A DNA stretch of 9,444 nt, from assembly GCA_040002595.1 (NCBI GenBank), contig JBDUED010000090.1:1-9444 (forward strand). Direction: 5' to 3'. Made by a program: the position numbers and the translations under genes. Origin of the DNA: Dokdonella_A sp040002595. Its GTDB lineage: Bacteria > Pseudomonadota > Gammaproteobacteria > Xanthomonadales > Rhodanobacteraceae. This document shows positions 5,031 to 9,444 of the stretch, piece after piece. The stretch's first letter is position 1; every line of letters starts with the position of its first letter. The notes beneath the pieces were generated by a model that worked only from the letters and a program-made list of their open reading frames with translations, was not told where the DNA came from and made no database searches.

Positions 5031-6456
5031 GCGCGAGCCGGCTGTGGCGGATGCCGTAACTGAAATACACGATCAGCCCAAGCGCCATCCAGATCGCGAA
5101 GCGCGCCCAGGTGACCCACGGCAGGCCCCAGATCAGCGCCAGCGAAAACACGATGCCCAGTGGCGCCACGAACCACACCGCCGGCGTGCGAAAGCTGCGT
5201 GGTAGTTCCGGTCGGCGCGCGCGCAACACCATCACCGCGCTGCAGATGATGATGAATGCGGCGAGCGTGCCGATATTCACCAGCTCGGCGACTTCGCTGA
5301 TTGGCAGCAGGCCTGCGACCAGCGCCGTCACCCCGCCGATGATCAAGGTCGGCCGCGCCGGCGTGCCAAAGCGCGGATGGACTTTGGCAAACCAGGCCGG
5401 CAGCAATCCGTCGCGCGCCAATGCAAACCAGATCCGCGCCGCGCCAAGGGTGAATGCGAACAGCACGCTGACTACGCCGATCACCGCCGCAACCGCAATC
5501 GCGATGCTGACCCAGTGCAGACCGCGCGCAGCAAACGCTTGTGACACCGACGCGTCGCCGCCGAGTTGCGAGTAAGGCACGATGCCGGTCAGCACCAGCG
5601 ACACCGCGATGTACAAGACCATCGCGATGGCCAGCGACAACAGGACGGCGCGAGGCAGGTCGCGCTGCGGATTCTTCGCTTCCTCCGCTGCCGTGGTCAA
5701 CGTGTCGTACCCGAACACGGCAAAGAACACCACGCTCGCGCCGGTCAAGACGCCCGACCAGCCGAAATGCCAGATACCGCTGGCGTCTTGCACGCGAGCA
5801 GGAATAAACGGGTGCCAGTTTGCCGTTTCGATATAGAAAACGCCGACGCCGATCACCAACGCGATGCCGATTACCTTGATCGCGACGACAGCGGTATTGA
5901 AGCGCGCACCCCATTCGGTGCGCACAGTCAACAGTAACGCGACCAGCACGGTGATAGCCGCCGCAATCACGTTGAACACGTGGCCTTCGCCCGTGCCGAT
6001 CGCACCCAGCGCCCATACCGGCATATGCACCCCGGCTGATGCAAGCAAGACCTGGACGTAGCCAGCCCAACCGATTGCGACCACCGCGACCACCAGCGCA
6101 TATTCGAGCAGCAGATCCCAGCCAATGATCCAGGCTACAAATTCGCCAAGCACCGCATAGCCATAGGTGTATGCGCTGCCGGTGACTGGAATCAGTCCGG
6201 CAAATTCCGCGTAGCACAACGCCGCCGCCGCGCTGCCGATGCCAGCGATGATGAAGGACAACGCAACCGCCGGACCGGCGTTGAGCGCCGCCTGTTGCCC
6301 GGCCAACACGAAGATACCGACACCGATAATGCCGCCGATGCCGATCGCGGTGAGCTGCCACAAGCCGAGCACGCGGCGGAAATCGCGGCGTGTGCTGACG
6401 TCCGCCTGCAGTTGTTCGATCGACTTGTGCCGCGTCAGTTGCGCGATCAGGCTCAT
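5020..6456 (-). CDS. APC-family amino acid permease (cationic amino acid transporter type)
   Basis: A 478-residue inner-membrane transporter of the amino acid-polyamine-organocation superfamily, expected to import an amino acid with protons. Twelve hydrophobic helices can be counted. The first carries the substrate-site motif GIGGIIGVGIF at residues 39-49. The stretch from VFFAVFGYDTLTTAAEEAKNP to LPRAV is the conserved helix 6 to loop region of the CAT/YfnA-like group, which makes a cationic or broad-range amino acid the best guess; the true substrate cannot be read off. The length is typical. ATG at 6456 is well supported by AAGGGG (complement of 6465-6470) eight bases upstream. It converges with the iron permease gene (30-bp gap) and diverges from ubiA, so it is probably transcribed alone. 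Nothing suggests damage. Confidence 0.93.
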   Translation of the reverse strand: MSLIAQLTRHKSIEQLQADVSTRRDFRRVLGLWQLTAIGIGGIIGVGIFVLAGQQAALNAGPAVALSFIIAGIGSAAAALCYAEFAGLIPVTGSAYTYGYAVLGEFVAWIIGWDLLLEYALVVAVVAIGWAGYVQVLLASAGVHMPVWALGAIGTGEGHVFNVIAAAITVLVALLLTVRTEWGARFNTAVVAIKVIGIALVIGVGVFYIETANWHPFIPARVQDASGIWHFGWSGVLTGASVVFFAVFGYDTLTTAAEEAKNPQRDLPRAVLLSLAIAMVLYIAVSLVLTGIVPYSQLGGDASVSQAFAARGLHWVSIAIAVAAVIGVVSVLFAFTLGAARIWFALARDGLLPAWFAKVHPRFGTPARPTLIIGGVTALVAGLLPISEVAELVNIGTLAAFIIICSAVMVLRARRPELPRSFRTPAVWFVAPLGIVFSLALIWGLPWVTWARFAIWMALGLIVYFSYGIRHSRLAQKS

Positions 6457-6483
6457 GCGGAATTCCCCTTGACGAAGCCAAGG

Positions 6484-6489
6484 ATAATA
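6484..6489 (-). promoter_or_regulatory. Possible -10 box of the amino acid permease promoter
   Basis: On the minus strand this reads TATTAT, five of six matches to the sigma-70 -10 consensus, 27 bases before the start codon. No good -35 box is found at 16-18 bp spacing; the best is CTGATC (6508-6513). A short dyad CCGC/GCGG lies between the two boxes. It is a plausible but unproven promoter. Confidence 0.35.
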
Positions 6490-6620
6490 GCCGCTTGTGG
6501 CGGTTTCGATCAGCAGTCGTGCAGCGCGACCAATGAATCCTCGATCGGCGACGTGCCGGACGGGCCGAGTCGGGTAAAGACCTCACCCAGACGCCGGCGA
6601 ACATCAGAATGCCCTCACCG

Positions 6621-6670
6621 CGCGCCGCCCATGCGCGGCGTAGGTCGGATGCCCACATTGCGGGATAGAC
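6621..6670. repeat. REP-like GTAG hairpin element in the permease-ubiA intergenic region
   Basis: CGCCGC (6623-6628) pairs with GCGGCG (6635-6640). It is followed at once by GTAG (6640-6643) and an imperfect hairpin in which GTCGGATGCCC (6644-6654) pairs with GGGATAGAC (6662-6670), with bulges. A GTAG or GGAG head followed by an imperfect hairpin is the layout of REP elements in gammaproteobacteria such as Stenotrophomonas and Pseudomonas. It ends seven bases before the first possible ubiA start. Only one copy is seen in this window, so assignment to a repeat family is inference. Confidence 0.45.
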
Positions 6671-6677
6671 TCGGGAA

Positions 6678-7847
6678 ATGGATGAAACCAAATCCCCGAA
6701 ACCCCCGCGCAAGCGCAAAGCGAGCGCGACGACTGCCGATAGTGCGGCATCAACCCGCCCGTCGAAAGTGACGCGTCGCCGGGCGACGCCGCGAAGTGCT
6801 TCTGCGCCGGTCGGCGAGGCGGCAACCGCAGCGATCAACGCGCAGCCGGCCGAGGCGAGGGTGCCCTCATTCGCTCGCACATCCGTAGCACCGTCGCGGA
6901 CAGCGGCGGCGGACCCGCGACCGGCCGATACCTCGATGCGCTCGGTGCGCGTCATCGATTGGCTGCTCGGCTATCTGCCGCCGCAACAGCGCGGCCGTAT
7001 CCGCGAATACCTCGTGCTGATGCGCATCGATCGTCCGGTCGGCGCGCTCTTGCTGCTGTGGCCGACGTGGTGGGCGCTGTGGTTTGCAGCGAATGATTTT
7101 CCGCCAATGGGTGCGCTCTTCATCTTCACCGTCGGCGTGTTTGTGATGCGCAGCGCGGGGTGCGTGATCAACGATTACGCCGACCACGCATGGCTCGATG
7201 CCAAGGTCGAACGCACGCGCGGGCGGCCAATGGCGGCCGGGCGCGTGTCGAAGAAAGAGGCGTTACTCCTGTTCAGCGGCCTGCTTGCTTTTGCCTTCGT
7301 GCTGGTGCTGTTCACCAACGCGTTGACGATCAAGTTGGCGTTCGTCGGTGCGGCGCTCGCGGCGATCTATCCGTTTGCAAAACGCGTCACGCATCTGGCC
7401 CAGGTCGTGCTCGGTGCCGCGTTCGGCTGGTCGATCCCGATGGCGTTTGCAGCGGTGACCAACGCATTGCCTCCGCTGTGCTGGCTGCTGTTCCTGGCCA
7501 ACGTGCTGTTTTCGACCGTCTACGACACCGAGTACGCAATGGTCGACCGCGACGATGACATCCGGGTCGGCGCGAAGTCGACCGCGATCCTGTTCGGCGA
7601 CGCCGACCGCGCCGCGATCGGCGTGCTGATGGCGACCTTCGCGCTCGCGATGCTGCTGGCCGGCACGCGCGCAGTCCTGCACTGGCCCTATTTCATCGGT
7701 CTCGCGGCCGCGGTCGGGTTGTTCGCGTACCAGCAAAGGCTGATCCGCGATCGTTCGCGCGCGCACTGCTTCAGTGCATTCCGCAACAACAACTGGGTCG
7801 GTCTTGCATTGTGGGTCGGACTCGTGCTCGCGCTCGCGATGCGCTGA
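6678..7847 (+). CDS. ubiA: 4-hydroxybenzoate polyprenyltransferase with N-terminal extension
   Basis: UbiA attaches a polyprenyl chain to 4-hydroxybenzoate in the inner membrane, the first membrane step of ubiquinone synthesis. The membrane domain (residues about 95-389) has several hydrophobic helices. Its two Asp-rich motifs are NDYADHAWLD (165-174) and YDTEYAMVDRDDD (282-294), and it has the late CFSAFRNNNWVG stretch. The usual first motif spacing is NDxxDxxxD; here one extra residue separates the last two aspartates. The usual length is about 290 residues; this frame gives 389. The first 86 residues are rich in Ala, Pro, Ser, Thr and Arg, without hydrophobic segments, probably disordered. 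An in-frame ATG at 6936 would give a normal 303-residue enzyme. Neither start has a clear ribosome site (GGGA at 6673-6676 is too close). I keep the long form because the extension stays open with mostly G/C-ending codons. No ubiC is adjacent. Confidence 0.92.
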   Translation: MDETKSPKPPRKRKASATTADSAASTRPSKVTRRRATPRSASAPVGEAATAAINAQPAEARVPSFARTSVAPSRTAAADPRPADTSMRSVRVIDWLLGYLPPQQRGRIREYLVLMRIDRPVGALLLLWPTWWALWFAANDFPPMGALFIFTVGVFVMRSAGCVINDYADHAWLDAKVERTRGRPMAAGRVSKKEALLLFSGLLAFAFVLVLFTNALTIKLAFVGAALAAIYPFAKRVTHLAQVVLGAAFGWSIPMAFAAVTNALPPLCWLLFLANVLFSTVYDTEYAMVDRDDDIRVGAKSTAILFGDADRAAIGVLMATFALAMLLAGTRAVLHWPYFIGLAAAVGLFAYQQRLIRDRSRAHCFSAFRNNNWVGLALWVGLVLALAMR

Positions 7848-7861
7848 TCGTTGCGGCGGCG

Positions 7862-8341
7862 TCAATTCTTGATGCGTGGGTCGTTGTCGATCTTGAGGAT
7901 GCGGCCTCCGCCAAGCATCAAGCCGAACGTCAGGCAATAGCGGTAGGAGCCCGCCGTCAGGTTGTAGTTGGTGGTTGTGACGTTGTCGCGACCCTTGTTG
8001 TCGCGGCTCAGCGCCGGATACGAGAATGCCGCCGATGGATGCGGTTTCTCGGGATTACCCTCACGCCAGATCGACAACACATCGTTGCCGTTGCTGCGAC
8101 GGCCAAGCTGAAGACTCAGCGCGAAGCGGTCGGATTCGTGCGTTCCCCATGCGATGAAAGGCGTTGCAAGGATGAACACCAGGGTCTGTTCACCCGCCCT
8201 GGTCGGGATGGTGATATCACCCGTCGTTTTGTCCACATATTCACTGGTAGATTTGTATTCGAACCGCCAGCCGTTGCGAATGGACTTGCCGCGCGCCGCG
8301 ATGCTCACTTCGATTTCAATCTTCGAATTTCTTGTCGGCAT
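7862..8341 (-). CDS. Hypothetical protein, 159 residues
   Basis: I do not recognise a family. The protein has no signal peptide, membrane helix or cysteine cluster (one Cys only). The alternating polar and hydrophobic pattern (for example KIEIEVSIAARG near the start and TLVFILATPFIAW around residues 53-65) suggests a beta-rich fold. A basic N-terminus and Asn/Asp-rich C-terminal half (about 109-159) stand out. It is a real gene by its start: AAAGGAGA (complement of 8347-8354) lies five bases before the ATG at 8341, the best ribosome site in the window. The first 45 codons use more A/T-ending and rare codons (AGA, AAA, TCT) than neighbouring genes. It follows the TPR gene with a 60-base gap on the same strand, so co-transcription is likely and a functional link is possible. 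It converges with ubiA, with 14 bases between the stops and no visible terminator. Confidence 0.8.
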   Translation of the reverse strand: MPTRNSKIEIEVSIAARGKSIRNGWRFEYKSTSEYVDKTTGDITIPTRAGEQTLVFILATPFIAWGTHESDRFALSLQLGRRSNGNDVLSIWREGNPEKPHPSAAFSYPALSRDNKGRDNVTTTNYNLTAGSYRYCLTFGLMLGGGRILKIDNDPRIKN

Positions 8342-8401
8342 GACGTTCTCCTTTGTTGTGGGCTTTCAAAGTGAAGTACGTTTTGACGTCCGGCGATCCT
8401 T

Positions 8402-9444
8402 TCAGCCATCTGACCGGACTTGGGATTTGGTGGAAACTGCGTTGCGGTTGCGCCATCGCTGGTAGCGCGGTTCGCGATAGCCCATTTCGTCCAGGCGCGC
8501 GATGATCGGCGCCGCCGATTGGTCCGCTTCGTCCAGCGCCTGCAGCGCGATCGCGAGAATCGCCTGCATCTGCGGCTCCGCGATTTGCACGTCGCCGCGC
8601 AACCATTCAACCAGGTGAAGCCAGTCCTCGCGAGCCTCCGAATGATTGCCGAGCGCGTCGTTCTGGTCACCGGCTGCCAGCAGCGCCTTGGCATACAACA
8701 CGTGCGTATGCCGATCCAGCCGGCCGGACTGGCGCAGCGTATCGAGGCGCTGGATGACGCCCTGAACCTGACGCAGCGCTTCCAGTGGGTCGCCGCCTGC
8801 GGCAGTCAACTGCGCTTGCAGCAACAGGCTGCGGCACAGGCGCGCCTGCCACATGACCACACTCGGATCACGCTCGACCAGGTGCGTCGCGATCGCGCGT
8901 GCACGCGTCACCGCAGCGCGCGCGGCGTTGCCCTCGCCGCCGTCGTCGAGCGCTTCGCCCAGATCCGCAAACGCTGCCGATGCGTTCTGTGCCGAGGCGG
9001 TGTTGTCCGCATCGGAGGCGAGCAGTTCGTCCGCCAGGGTGACCGCGCGATGCAGCTGCGACAGCGCCATCGCGCGCTCGCCGCGGATCATCGCGAGCCC
9101 ACCAAGCTCGCGCTCGGCCACCAGCAACGCATTCTTCGCGTCCATGTTTTTCGGATTGAGCGCAAGGACGTCTTCGTAGATCGCGGTTTCCGCTTGGCGC
9201 TGCGCCGCCGCCTCGGCAAGGCGCCCCTGCGCCACCTGCGCATCGGCCAGCCAGGCGTGCGATTGGGCCAACTCGATCTGCCGCGCGGCGTCGTTTGGCG
9301 CGCGTCGATTGAGTTCCTCGGCCACTTGCAGCGCCTGCGTAAATGCGGTCGCCGCATCCGCCGCGCGACCCTGGTCGAGCCAAAGCGTTCCGAGATTTCC
9401 TTGCGCATATTCGACTTCGGCCTGCCATTCGGACTTGGCCGGAT
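8402..9444 (-). CDS. TPR-repeat protein, C-terminal part (runs off the window)
   Basis: The frame is open to the window edge, so only the last 346 residues are seen and the start lies outside. The sequence is all-helical with repeated TPR-like units. Examples are YAQGNLGTLWLDQGRAADAA at the visible start, SHAWLADAQVAQGRLAEAA next, then LGGLAMIRGERAMALSQLHRA and LYAKALLAAGDQNDA. These match the W/L-G-Y-A-A-F-A-P spacing pattern loosely. TPR arrays bind other proteins. In Xanthomonadales a TPR array of this kind often forms the C-terminal half of a membrane Ser/Thr protein kinase, but no kinase motif or membrane helix is inside the visible part, so that is only a guess. The end lacks any anchor. 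The 159-residue gene follows 60 bases downstream, probably in the same operon. A GTG at 9325 is an internal codon, not a start, because the TPR pattern continues upstream of it. Confidence 0.85.
   Translation of the reverse strand, partial: PAKSEWQAEVEYAQGNLGTLWLDQGRAADAATAFTQALQVAEELNRRAPNDAARQIELAQSHAWLADAQVAQGRLAEAAAQRQAETAIYEDVLALNPKNMDAKNALLVAERELGGLAMIRGERAMALSQLHRAVTLADELLASDADNTASAQNASAAFADLGEALDDGGEGNAARAAVTRARAIATHLVERDPSVVMWQARLCRSLLLQAQLTAAGGDPLEALRQVQGVIQRLDTLRQSGRLDRHTHVLYAKALLAAGDQNDALGNHSEAREDWLHLVEWLRGDVQIAEPQMQAILAIALQALDEADQSAAPIIARLDEMGYREPRYQRWRNRNAVSTKSQVRSDG

Noticed and set aside
4724..6955. Minus-strand 743-residue open frame
   Set aside because: It runs out of frame through the APC permease gene and across the intergenic region and the FTR1 end. 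Its composition is that of a GC-rich shadow, whereas the permease frame has real helices and motifs.
1..9444. CRISPR array, insertion sequence, or second att copy of the tRNA 3' end
   Set aside because: No regularly spaced long repeats, no transposase or terminal inverted repeats, and no second copy of the tRNA 3' sequence were found by reading the window.

Overview
The window looks like a GC-rich gammaproteobacterial chromosome, probably of the Xanthomonadales/Rhodanobacteraceae type. I infer this from the E. coli-like tRNA-Arg(CCG) with encoded CCA, strong G/C preference at third codon positions, a ubiA with gammaproteobacterial motifs and an E. coli-type hipBA module. The genus cannot be fixed from sequence reading alone.

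Layout. Positions 11-87 hold tRNA-Arg(CCG). Directly behind its 3' end lie three CTGTG repeats at exact 11-bp spacing and a small hairpin, then a pRiA4b ORF-3-like gene (166-786) and a complete hipB-hipA toxin-antitoxin operon (884-2517). The operon has a promoter whose -10 box sits inside a perfect 18-bp palindrome. A very strong hairpin follows hipA. This left third has the look of accessory cargo beside a tRNA integration site, but no integrase and no second att copy are visible. A stretch of about 310 bases (2574-2887) holds no convincing gene.

The middle and right parts are housekeeping or transport genes. A cytochrome c-FTR1 high-affinity iron permease (3028-4989) is preceded by a well-formed Fur box. 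It converges on an APC-family amino acid permease (5020-6456, minus strand). The intergenic region between that permease and the next gene carries a REP-like GTAG hairpin. Next is ubiA, 4-hydroxybenzoate polyprenyltransferase (6678-7847), with an unusual disordered N-terminal extension and a one-residue insertion in its first Asp-rich motif. Finally, on the minus strand, the C-terminal part of a TPR protein (8402 to the window edge) is followed by an unrecognised 159-residue protein (7862-8341).

The parts that work together are: HipB, HipA and the palindromic operator (autoregulated toxin-antitoxin); the Fur box and FTR1 (iron-repressed iron uptake); and possibly the TPR protein with its small downstream partner. 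I see no CRISPR array, transposase, rRNA or phage structural gene. The best leads for something undescribed are the TPR/159-aa pair, the tRNA-proximal phased repeats and the UbiA extension.
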